From Lachnospiraceae bacterium UBA4316 (lineage in GTDB: Bacteria; Bacillota; Clostridia; Lachnospirales; Lachnospiraceae): DNA of 13,052 nt. The stretch's first letter is position 1, and each line of letters opens with the position of its first letter. Both the position numbers and the translations under genes were made by a program. Location: contig DGUG01000154.1 of the NCBI GenBank assembly GCA_002394535.1, positions 1 through 13,052 on the forward strand, written 5' to 3'. Below the pieces are notes generated by a model that was given only the letters and a program-made list of their open reading frames with translations, was not told the DNA's origin and did no database searches. This document shows positions 1 through 6,424 of this stretch, one piece after another.

Positions 1-2777
1 CGGTATAATTCCTTGTCAAGGTCAGCAATCTTCTTGGATATTTCTTCCCGCTTATCAAAGAAGGATTTCTGCTTTGCTGTAAACTCTTCTTTACTCGCAA
101 TCGCCTCTTTCATGGCAATCTCATTTTCATCGGCATCACCCTTTGATGCCTCGATTGTTTCCTTGATTTTGGAAATGTTTTCCTCTTTTTCACCTATCTC
201 AGCTTCAGTATCTTTAATGTTTGTGCCTACTTCTTCGAGTTCTTTCCTTAAATGCTCTATTTCGGCACGGACACGTTCAACATTCTGGCGTGCAAAATCC
301 TGCTTCTGCTTTTCTTTCGTAACCTCAAGATCAAGATCGGTCTTGATAAATACCTTTTCGGTCTCTATATCCCGTAACTTTTCAAGCTTCTCGCCGGAAG
401 CGTTTATCGCAGCATTAAGCTCCTCTTCGGACTTTTCGGATGCAGCAAGTTCTTCCTTTGCCTTGCTCTCGTCTGTCGTAATCCCTTCAGCCGCCGCTTT
501 CATCTGGGCAAATTCGGTCTCGAGATTTGCATGATCCGCGATCATCTCTTCTTTATGCTTGTTGGCCGCATCCACATTGAGTTGTGCGGTATTCTGCTGT
601 ATGTATAACTCCTGAAGCTTCGCCTTGAATTCTTCTATGTCGGAGCGAAGTTTCTGTCTCTCATCCTTGGTCTTATCAATCTCATCCATGATTGATTCTA
701 TATTACGAAGACCCTTCTTTGCTTCTTCCTCAAGAGTCTCGATCTCTCTCTTTCTTCCGAGAAGATTTGATGCATTCTTAAAGGAACCGCCGGCAAGTGC
801 ACCGCCGGGAGTCAAGTATTCACCCTCAAGCGTTACGATACGAAGTGTATAGTTGTACTCCTTGGCAAGTTTAAGAGCATTCTCAACGTTATCCATCACG
901 ATGATGGCACCGAGAAGCTGGCTGATTACATCCTCATACTCACTTTTGGAACTGACAAGTTCATTGGCCATTCCGATGAAGCCTTCTGCTTTTCTTACTT
1001 CGGGTTTATCGAATTCACCTCTGTTTCTTGTCGTTGTAAGCGGCAGGAAAGTCGCTCTTCCGGCTTTGTTGTCCTTCAGATACTGGATAAGTTTTCTGGC
1101 AACATGCTCATCCTTCGTAACTATATTCTGTATATTTCCGCCCAGAGCAGTCTCTATCGCAGTTTCATACTTGTCATCTACCTGCATTATGTCAGCAACA
1201 ACACCTATGATACCCGCGACCTTGCCCTTTTGCTCCATGACACGCTTAATACTGCTTCCGTAGCCGTCATAACGCTCCGCAAGGTTACGAAGAGTGTCAA
1301 GCTTTGATTTTATACCGTGATACGCCATCTGCGCATCGCCGAGTTTTCTGTCAAGTTCCTCTAACTTGGTGCGAAAATCACCGAGCTTTTCTTCCATGGA
1401 CTCCCGCTTCGAATCGGTCGACTGTATCTCGGCACAGATAGTATTAAGTTCAAGAGTCAGTGCGTTTACAAGTGTATCCTGCTCAGCCTCCTCACTCTTT
1501 GCACCAATGAGTTTGGACTGGATCTCAGCCTCACGGATTCTTGTCTGCTCCAGCATTGTCCCAAACTGCCCGAGTTTGGTCTTGATACCGGCTCTTTCGT
1601 TAAGAAGTTCGATTATAAGGTTCTTGTTTTTCTCAACAACACTATTCTCTTCTTCTATTTCAGCCTGCAGTTTTTCAAGTTCGGCTACGGCCGCATCCCT
1701 TTTTTTGATAAGTTCGTCGCATCCTTTGTCAAGGGTTGTCTGTTCGGAAGCAAGCCTTTCGGCCTCCGACTCTTTAGCGGTGATATCATCATTTAGTGTC
1801 TTCTGTCTTGCACGGAAATGATCTGCGGAAATATTGGCGGAATTAATCTTCTCCTTTAGCACATTAATCTCGCCTTCAAGTTTTTCCTTGAGCAGACTGT
1901 CGGCTGAAAGCTTCTGACGCTTTTCTTCTATCTGTGCATCCAGATCCGCAATCTTAGCCTCAATATCGCCGTACTCTTCCTTTAATTTCTCATTTTCCCC
2001 GTTTGCAGCATCAAGGTCGCCTGTCGCAATGTTTATCTTATTTTCGCAATCCTCTAATGCTGCCTTGGCATTCTCGTTATCAATGAGGAAAATATTAACA
2101 TCAAGTTTCTTTAACTCCTCTTTCATCTGGAGGTAGTTCTTGGCCACCTCGGACTGTTTCTCCAGCGGTTCAACCTGTCGTTCGAGTTCACTTAATATAT
2201 CCGAAACACGGACGAGATTGGCACGTTCCTGTTCCAGTTTCTTGAGTGCTGTAGCTTTTCTTCGCTTAAACTTTACAATCCCGGCAGCCTCATCAAACAA
2301 CTCTCTTCTCTCTTCGGGCTTACCTGACAGAATCCTGTCTATCTGTCCCTGACCGATAATGGAATACCCTTCCTTACCGATACCGGTATCGTAAAACATC
2401 TCGGCAACATCCTTAAGCCTGCATGTCGTACCGTTTATAAGGTATTCGCTCTCGCCGGATCGGTACACTCGCCTTGCAACAGTAACTTCCTCGTAATCGG
2501 TGGGAAGCGCATGATCGGAATTATCAAGTGTAATGGCAACATAAGCGTATCCCATTGGCTTACGCATCTCCGTGCCCGAGAAAATAATATCCTGCATCGA
2601 AGATCCGCGAAGCTGCTTGGCGCTCTGCTCTCCGAGAACCCATCTTACCGCATCGGCAACATTACTCTTTCCCGAACCGTTAGGTCCGACAATAGCAGTT
2701 ATACCGTTATGAAATTCGAAATTAATCTTGTTTGCAAAGGATTTAAAACCCTGCACCTCAATGTTTTTTAAATACAT
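1..2777 (-). CDS. smc: Chromosome partition protein Smc (C-terminal part lies outside the window)
   Basis: Structural maintenance of chromosomes ATPase. With ScpA and ScpB it forms the condensin-like ring that organises and helps segregate the chromosome. My translation from the ATG at 2777 stays open to the left edge: 925 residues of a family usually near 1,180. The N-terminal head has the Walker A motif GPNGSGKS at residues 31-38 and the Q-loop SIIGQGQIDRIL around 139-150. A long Glu/Lys/Leu-rich coiled coil spans about 170-500. The hinge begins near DGYGSS (504-509) and ends around TPGGALAGGS (656-665). A second coiled coil then runs off the edge. The signature motif and Walker B of the C-terminal half-head are not visible. 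The start codon overlaps the rnc stop by one base (TAATG), which indicates translational coupling. ftsY often follows smc in relatives but would be outside the window. Identification is secure. Confidence 0.98.
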   Translation of the reverse strand, partial: MYLKNIEVQGFKSFANKINFEFHNGITAIVGPNGSGKSNVADAVRWVLGEQSAKQLRGSSMQDIIFSGTEMRKPMGYAYVAITLDNSDHALPTDYEEVTVARRVYRSGESEYLINGTTCRLKDVAEMFYDTGIGKEGYSIIGQGQIDRILSGKPEERRELFDEAAGIVKFKRRKATALKKLEQERANLVRVSDILSELERQVEPLEKQSEVAKNYLQMKEELKKLDVNIFLIDNENAKAALEDCENKINIATGDLDAANGENEKLKEEYGDIEAKIADLDAQIEEKRQKLSADSLLKEKLEGEINVLKEKINSANISADHFRARQKTLNDDITAKESEAERLASEQTTLDKGCDELIKKRDAAVAELEKLQAEIEEENSVVEKNKNLIIELLNERAGIKTKLGQFGTMLEQTRIREAEIQSKLIGAKSEEAEQDTLVNALTLELNTICAEIQSTDSKRESMEEKLGDFRTKLEELDRKLGDAQMAYHGIKSKLDTLRNLAERYDGYGSSIKRVMEQKGKVAGIIGVVADIMQVDDKYETAIETALGGNIQNIVTKDEHVARKLIQYLKDNKAGRATFLPLTTTRNRGEFDKPEVRKAEGFIGMANELVSSKSEYEDVISQLLGAIIVMDNVENALKLAKEYNYTLRIVTLEGEYLTPGGALAGGSFKNASNLLGRKREIETLEEEAKKGLRNIESIMDEIDKTKDERQKLRSDIEEFKAKLQELYIQQNTAQLNVDAANKHKEEMIADHANLETEFAQMKAAAEGITTDESKAKEELAASEKSEEELNAAINASGEKLEKLRDIETEKVFIKTDLDLEVTKEKQKQDFARQNVERVRAEIEHLRKELEEVGTNIKDTEAEIGEKEENISKIKETIEASKGDADENEIAMKEAIASKEEFTAKQKSFFDKREEISKKIADLDKELY

Positions 2778-3481
2778 TAAAACCTCTCCGTACGGTTAAG
2801 ATGCTTAACCAATATGGCATACGCCGCACTCTGCTGGGCGGCCTTCTTGCTTTTTGCCGTTGCCTCTTCTGCGATCCTTCCGTCGAGTACGGCCCGCATA
2901 ACATAATCCCTGTCATGGGACGGTCCCAGTTCCGCAACCGGTATATATTCCAGGCTCATTCCATGATCCTGGGCATATTCCTGCAGTATTGTCTTGGCGT
3001 CTACAAACTCTATCTTCTTCTCATAATCCGACAGTACAAATCTGTATATAAATGCTTTGGCAGCATCCATTCCGCCGTCCAGATATATGGCGCCTATTAT
3101 TGCTTCAAAAACATCAGAGACAATGGAATCTCTCCCGCGTCCTCCGCTTTTCTCCTCACCCTTACCCAGCAATACATACCGGCCAAGGTCAAAACCCTCT
3201 CTGGCACAATATGCGAGGGTCGGTTCGCAAACAATGGCGGCCCTTAGCTTTGTCATCTCTCCTTCGTGCATTTCGGGATGATTCCGATACAGAAAATCAC
3301 TTACCGTAAGTTCAAGCACCGCATCACCTAAGAATTCCGTCCGCTCGTAATCATCATGTTTGTTAAGTTTTAACTCATTCACGTAAGAACTGTGAGACAG
3401 GGCTTTTATGAGAAAATCACTGTTTTGAAAATCATACCCGATGAGTTTTTGCAGTTCTGTATAACCGCTTTCATTATTCAT
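2777..3481 (-). CDS. rnc: Ribonuclease III
   Basis: Double-strand-specific endoribonuclease that processes the rRNA precursor and some mRNAs in the cytoplasm. The protein is 234 residues, normal for the family. The catalytic domain covers about residues 1-155 and carries the signature ERTEFLGDAVL (46-56). Metal-binding acidic residues are visible as E49, D53, D123 and E126, the last two in SDVFEAIIGAIYLDGG. A double-stranded-RNA-binding domain follows at about 161-230, from KTILQEYAQ to the KKAAQQSAAYAIL helix. The ATG at 3481 is preceded by a GGAG-type ribosome site at about 3488-3492. The stop overlaps the smc start by one base. A hairpin separates this gene from acpP upstream, so expression relative to acpP may be reduced or altered by processing. 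Confidence 0.98.
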   Translation of the reverse strand: MNNESGYTELQKLIGYDFQNSDFLIKALSHSSYVNELKLNKHDDYERTEFLGDAVLELTVSDFLYRNHPEMHEGEMTKLRAAIVCEPTLAYCAREGFDLGRYVLLGKGEEKSGGRGRDSIVSDVFEAIIGAIYLDGGMDAAKAFIYRFVLSDYEKKIEFVDAKTILQEYAQDHGMSLEYIPVAELGPSHDRDYVMRAVLDGRIAEEATAKSKKAAQQSAAYAILVKHLNRTERF

Positions 3482-3517
3482 GTAAAACTCCGCACCAATT
3501 ATACAGGCAACGTATAA

Positions 3518-3545
3518 ATAGAGTTCCGCTTATCCGGAACTCTAT
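3518..3545 (-). terminator. 11-bp perfect hairpin between acpP and rnc
   Basis: The arms ATAGAGTTCCG (3518-3528) and CGGAACTCTAT (3535-3545) are perfectly complementary around a six-base loop. Read on the minus strand, the hairpin is followed by TTTATACG, which is a poor U-tract. It therefore looks like a leaky terminator or attenuator after acpP, or an RNA-processing or stability element, more than a full stop. The hairpin itself is certain; its role is inferred. Confidence 0.6.
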
Positions 3546-3572
3546 CCGCCGAATACCCATATTATTGATTAT

Positions 3573-3803
3573 TTAGCTGATTGCGTTCCTGATCTGCTCT
3601 ATCGCATCCGCAACAGTTACGATAGACTCAGCATCATCAACATTTATCTCAATATCAAACTCTTCTTCGACACCCATAATGATCTGGTAAACATCAAGAG
3701 AATCTGCCCCAAGATCGTCAATGAATTTCGTATCCATAGTGATCTCGCTAACATCAACGTTAAGTACCTCTGTGATGATTTTTTTCAGCTTTTCAAGTTC
3801 CAT
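3573..3803 (-). CDS. acpP: Acyl carrier protein
   Basis: Small acidic cytoplasmic protein that carries growing acyl chains as thioesters on a phosphopantetheine arm during fatty-acid synthesis. It has 76 residues, the standard length. The attachment motif is GADSLD, with Ser35 as the residue modified by holo-ACP synthase. Acidic helix II (DVYQIIMGVEEEFDIEI) follows, as in all bacterial ACPs. The ATG at 3803 has an AAAGGG ribosome site about nine bases upstream. It starts only 14 bases after the plsX stop, so the two are almost certainly co-transcribed. That fits the biochemistry, because PlsX takes acyl groups from acyl-ACP. No other fab genes are present in the window. Confidence 0.98.
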   Translation of the reverse strand: MELEKLKKIITEVLNVDVSEITMDTKFIDDLGADSLDVYQIIMGVEEEFDIEINVDDAESIVTVADAIEQIRNAIS

Positions 3804-3817
3804 AGTGATAACCCTTT

Positions 3818-4828
3818 CTATTCGTCCTTTATTATTATCTTATCAGCGATACGCTGATTGATATTTTGCTCTTTAAAAGTAACGCATTGCATAATTGCAT
3901 TTGATATTTCCTTGGCAGTTGCGTTCCCATGAACCTTCACTACGAGGCCGTTCAGTCCAAGGAGGGGTGCTCCGCCGTATTCTGTCGCATCAAAAGTCTT
4001 CATGACTCCTTTAAGCGAAGGCTTAATAAGAAGACCTCCTATCTTACCGAGAGTGCTTCCCATAAGAGCGCCCTTTATCGACTTCAGGATCATCTTACCG
4101 ACACCTTCGTACATCTTCAGGATAACATTTCCCACAAATGCTTCGCAGACAATAACATCCGCTCCCCCGTTAGGTATCTCCCGTGCTTCTATAGAGCCTA
4201 TGAAGTTAATGTCCGGGCAGTTCTTAAGAAGCGGGAATGTTTCCTTGACAAGCATGTTGCCCTTCTCTTCCTCGGCACCGATATTAACTATGGCTACTCT
4301 GGGATTTTTGACACCGATAACATGTTCCATATATATGGAGCCCATCTTGGCAAACTGTACGAGATGTGAGCTTCTTGCATCTACATTGGCTCCGCAGTCT
4401 ATTATAAGCGATACACCCTTGGGGGTTGTTGACGGTATAAGCGGTGCAAGAGGCGGACGCTCCACTCCTTTGATACGGCCTACGATAAGCTGTCCTCCCA
4501 CAAGAATAGCACCTGATGATCCGGCAGACACAAATGCATCCGCCTTCTTCTCTTTGACAAGGTTAAGGCCCTTTACTATCGAGGATTCCTTCTTCCGTCT
4601 TATAGCCATAACAGGCGCTTCCTCGGTTGATATAACCTCCTGGGCATCAACAATCTCTACACGATCACGGGGATAATCACACCCCTCAAGCGCAGCCTTA
4701 ATATCGGACTCCCGTCCACACAGGGTAATTCTGATTGACTGTGAACCTTTAAGGGCCTCTATTGCTCCTTTAACTATTTCCCCGGGCGCATTATCACCGC
4801 CCATAGCGTCAAGTACAACGTGTACCAT
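3818..4828 (-). CDS. plsX: Phosphate acyltransferase PlsX
   Basis: Peripheral membrane enzyme that converts acyl-ACP plus phosphate to acyl phosphate, the donor used by PlsY for the first acylation of glycerol 3-phosphate in phospholipid synthesis. It is 336 residues, typical for the family. The N-terminus VVLDAMGGDNAPGEIVKGA (4-22) is the family hallmark. Further conserved blocks include GSSGAIL near residue 103, CEAFVGNVILKM near 228 and EYGGAPLLGLNGLVVKVHG near 285. The ATG at 4828 has an AGGAGA ribosome site at about 4833-4838. The gene lies downstream of the rpmF terminator, so it probably has its own promoter or relies on readthrough, and it runs directly into acpP. Confidence 0.98.
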   Translation of the reverse strand: MVHVVLDAMGGDNAPGEIVKGAIEALKGSQSIRITLCGRESDIKAALEGCDYPRDRVEIVDAQEVISTEEAPVMAIRRKKESSIVKGLNLVKEKKADAFVSAGSSGAILVGGQLIVGRIKGVERPPLAPLIPSTTPKGVSLIIDCGANVDARSSHLVQFAKMGSIYMEHVIGVKNPRVAIVNIGAEEEKGNMLVKETFPLLKNCPDINFIGSIEAREIPNGGADVIVCEAFVGNVILKMYEGVGKMILKSIKGALMGSTLGKIGGLLIKPSLKGVMKTFDATEYGGAPLLGLNGLVVKVHGNATAKEISNAIMQCVTFKEQNINQRIADKIIIKDE

Positions 4829-4841
4829 CGTCTTCTCCTAT

Positions 4842-4901
4842 TGTATAATGAACGAAATCAATTTGTTCAAACTTATAATACTATACAAGACCCACAGACA
4901 A
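4842..4901 (-). promoter_or_regulatory. Candidate promoter region for plsX-acpP
   Basis: Two overlapping sigma-A-like pairs are visible between the rpmF terminator and plsX. One is TTGTCT (4896-4901) and TATAAG (4872-4877) with an 18-base spacer. The other is TTGAAC (4865-4870) and TATACA (4842-4847) with a 17-base spacer. The first leaves a more sensible leader, because the second would start transcription almost inside the ribosome site. Both depart from consensus, and in AT-rich DNA such matches can arise by chance. Confidence 0.4.
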
Positions 4902-4922
4902 AAAGCAAATAAAAAAAGATAC

Positions 4923-4948
4923 AAAAAAACCACGGGATATCCCGTGGT
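4923..4948 (-). terminator. Rho-independent terminator after rpmF
   Basis: A perfect eight-base-pair stem, ACCACGGG (4929-4936) with CCCGTGGT (4941-4948), closes a four-base loop. On the minus strand it is followed directly by a run of Ts (4923-4929). It lies 16 bases beyond the rpmF stop. The opposite strand has no comparable T-run, so it acts in one direction only. This is the strongest terminator in the window. Confidence 0.92.
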
Positions 4949-4964
4949 ATTTGTCGTATAATGA

Positions 4965-5144
4965 TCAATCCTGACTGATGATCTCTTTCTTATTATAAGA
5001 ACCGCATGCCTTGCATACTCTGTGGGGTACCATAAGCGCACCGCACTTGCTGCACTTTACAAGCGTAGGAGCAGACATTTTCCAGTTTGCTCTTCTTTTA
5101 TCTCTTCTTCCTTTGGAAGACTTATTTTTAGGACAGATCGACAT
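4965..5144 (-). CDS. rpmF: 50S ribosomal protein L32, zinc-binding form
   Basis: Small structural protein of the large ribosomal subunit. The protein is 59 residues and starts MSICPKNKSSKGRRDKRR, the usual basic N-terminus. It ends in a zinc ribbon with four cysteines (C31, C34, C44, C47 in CSKCG...CKACG), so this is the zinc-containing form and not the zinc-independent paralogue. I chose the ATG at 5144 because an excellent AAAGGAGGTG site sits six bases upstream. A longer in-frame reading starting at 5189 would include the promoter leader and does not resemble L32. The gene has a near-perfect promoter in front and a strong terminator behind, so it can be made as a short single-gene mRNA. 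Confidence 0.97.
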   Translation of the reverse strand: MSICPKNKSSKGRRDKRRANWKMSAPTLVKCSKCGALMVPHRVCKACGSYNKKEIISQD

Positions 5145-5150
5145 TGCTAA

Positions 5151-5160
5151 CACCTCCTTT
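5151..5160 (-). promoter_or_regulatory. Ribosome binding site that fixes the rpmF start
   Basis: AAAGGAGGTG is nearly the full anti-Shine-Dalgarno complement and lies six bases before the ATG at 5144. It decides the start against the longer in-frame alternative. Confidence 0.9.
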
Positions 5161-5189
5161 TCAAGGATGTCTAATAGACGTACTTGCAA

Positions 5190-5218
5190 ATTATAACCAC
5201 CGTGTATTATTTTGTCAA
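5190..5218 (-). promoter_or_regulatory. Consensus sigma-A promoter of rpmF
   Basis: Read on the minus strand, the -35 box TTGACA (5213-5218) and the -10 box TATAAT (5190-5195) match consensus exactly, with the optimal 17-base spacer. Transcription should begin near 5183, giving a leader of about 40 bases before the rpmF ATG. This fits a highly expressed ribosomal-protein gene and makes rpmF independent of pta. Confidence 0.93.
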
Positions 5219-5228
5219 CAATAAATTT

Positions 5229-5265
5229 GTAGAGCAGGCTCCTCCGAGCGGGCCCTCCTATCTAC
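5229..5265 (-). terminator. Imperfect GC-rich hairpin after pta, possible weak terminator
   Basis: The outer arms GTAGA (5229-5233) and TCTAC (5261-5265) and an inner GCTC/GAGC stem (5238-5241 with 5246-5249) can pair around unpaired bases. The structure overlaps the pta stop codon. On the minus strand it is followed by AAATTTATTG, with no real T-run. It is the only candidate for a pta terminator before the rpmF promoter, and it is weak. Confidence 0.3.
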
Positions 5266-6263
5266 AATAACTGTGCCTGCACGGCGGTAAGCGCAACTAC
5301 ACCTACAATATCATCGGCATTGCAGCCTCTGGACAGATCATTAACGGGTCTGGCCAAGCCCTGAAGCATGGGACCATACGCCTCCGCTTTGGCAAGACGC
5401 TCAACAAGCTTGTATCCGATGTTGCCCGCATCAAGGTTAGGGAAAATCAGCACATTTGCCATTCCACCTATCTCCGAATCAGGGGATTTTGCCCTTGATA
5501 CCGAAGGTATAATAGCTGCATCAGCCTGAAGTTCACCATCAAGCAAAAGCTGGGGATATTTCTCTTTGGCGATCGCTGTGGCATTTGCAACCTTATCAAC
5601 AAGCGGATGCTTGGCACTTCCCTTCGTCGAATGGGAAAGCATGGCAATTATAGGCTTGGCACCTACAAGTGATGTGAAGCTCTTTGCCGAAGTATTGGCA
5701 ATGCTTGCAAGCTCTTCGGATGTGGGATCCTGATTAAGTCCGCAATCCGCGAAGAGGAATGTTCCGTTCTCGCCGAGATCGCAGTTCGGAACATCAAGAA
5801 TAAAGAAGCCCGATACAAGATCTACACCGGGTGCTGTACGAAGTATCTGGAGCGAAGGGCGCAAAACATCGGCAGTCGCATGGCACGCTCCGGCAACCAT
5901 ACCGTCGGCGTCATTCATCTTTACCATCATAACGCCCCACATCAGATTGTCAGTACGCAGCCGCTCTCTTGCTTTCTCAAGAGTCATACCCTTCTTCTCA
6001 CGAAGTTCAAAAAGCTTCTGGGCATATTCCTCGAACTTGTCACTTGTCTCGGGATCTACAACCTTGATCTTGGACAGATCTACCTCCAGCCATCTGGCAC
6101 CGTCCATGATCTTCTCTTCCTTACCGATCATGATAAGATCCGCTATACCCTCTTCAAGAATCTTAGCTGCGGCAATAAGCGATCTTCTGTCATTGCTCTC
6201 AGGCAATACTATTGTCTTGACGTCCTGTTTTGCACGTTCTTTGATTTTTTCAATAAAATTCAT
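5262..6263 (-). CDS. pta: Phosphate acetyltransferase
   Basis: Cytoplasmic enzyme that interconverts acetyl-CoA plus phosphate with acetyl phosphate plus CoA, normally paired with acetate kinase to make ATP and acetate. It is 333 residues, the usual length of the short Firmicutes form without an N-terminal DRTGG extension. Family landmarks are VLPESNDRRSLIAAAKIL near the N-terminus, GACHATADVLRPSLQI, LFADCGLNQDP, MLSHSTKGSAKHP, and the C-terminal FPNLDAGNIGYKL with PVNDLSRGC. These favour Pta over phosphotransbutyrylase. The ATG at 6263 is chosen because GGGAGGG lies five bases upstream; a longer TTG start at 6299 has no such site. No ackA follows, which is unusual for this family of organisms. 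Confidence 0.96.
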   Translation of the reverse strand: MNFIEKIKERAKQDVKTIVLPESNDRRSLIAAAKILEEGIADLIMIGKEEKIMDGARWLEVDLSKIKVVDPETSDKFEEYAQKLFELREKKGMTLEKARERLRTDNLMWGVMMVKMNDADGMVAGACHATADVLRPSLQILRTAPGVDLVSGFFILDVPNCDLGENGTFLFADCGLNQDPTSEELASIANTSAKSFTSLVGAKPIIAMLSHSTKGSAKHPLVDKVANATAIAKEKYPQLLLDGELQADAAIIPSVSRAKSPDSEIGGMANVLIFPNLDAGNIGYKLVERLAKAEAYGPMLQGLARPVNDLSRGCNADDIVGVVALTAVQAQLL

Positions 6264-6268
6264 TGTAA

Positions 6269-6275
6269 CCCTCCC
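6269..6275 (-). promoter_or_regulatory. Ribosome binding site that fixes the pta start
   Basis: GGGAGGG ends five bases before the ATG at 6263. It supports this start over the upstream in-frame TTG at 6299, which has no such site. Confidence 0.85.
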
Positions 6276-6356
6276 GTTCGCATATATGAAGTTTTTCAAA
6301 CCCCGACTGATAATACGAATTGCTCTGTTTCTTCGAAAGATTTGACCCTATTTTAT

Positions 6357-6385
6357 AATATATACCCCCGTAAAATTGCATACAA
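6357..6385 (-). promoter_or_regulatory. Candidate pta promoter
   Basis: On the minus strand, TTGTAT (6380-6385) and TATATT (6357-6362) are separated by 17 bases. The -10 box is good and the -35 is weak. It would give pta an untranslated leader of about 85 bases. The 161-base gap after tmcAL makes a separate pta promoter likely, though this exact pair is uncertain. Confidence 0.4.
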
Positions 6386-6408
6386 GAACAAAATCATTAA
6401 GTTCTTGT
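6382..6408 (-). terminator. 8-bp hairpin after tmcAL, weak terminator or regulatory element
   Basis: The arms ACAAGAAC (6382-6389) and GTTCTTGT (6401-6408) pair perfectly around an 11-base AT-rich loop. The structure starts about 16 bases past the tmcAL stop. No T-run follows it on the minus strand (TATGCAATTTT), so termination would be inefficient. It overlaps the candidate -35 box of pta. Confidence 0.35.
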
Positions 6409-6424
6409 GCTAAATCAAAAACAA

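Noticed and set aside
13..1821. Several open frames of 130-170 codons on the plus strand opposite smc
   Set aside because: They are antisense to a clear, uninterrupted smc reading frame. Their Ser/Phe-rich composition is what the complement of a Glu/Lys-rich coiled coil yields, and they lack ribosome sites.
3498..3503. A perfect TATAAT just upstream of rnc as an rnc promoter
   Set aside because: No -35 box is found at suitable spacing, and the start site would fall within the ribosome site, leaving almost no leader.
4002..4676. A 224-codon plus-strand open frame opposite plsX
   Set aside because: It lies wholly antisense to a full-length, well-conserved plsX and shows no recognisable protein features.
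5262..6263. Phosphotransbutyrylase instead of phosphate acetyltransferase
   Set aside because: The sequence blocks (VLPESNDRRSL, GACHATADVLRP, FPNLDAGNIGYKL) are those of Pta, and no butyrate kinase is adjacent.
6264..6299. TTG start extending pta by 12 residues
   Set aside because: There is no ribosome site in front of it, and the ATG at 6263 has GGGAGGG at ideal spacing and matches the family's N-terminus.
5880..6413. Plus-strand open frames opposite pta and its leader
   Set aside because: They are antisense to pta, show no family resemblance, and have no supporting ribosome site or promoter.
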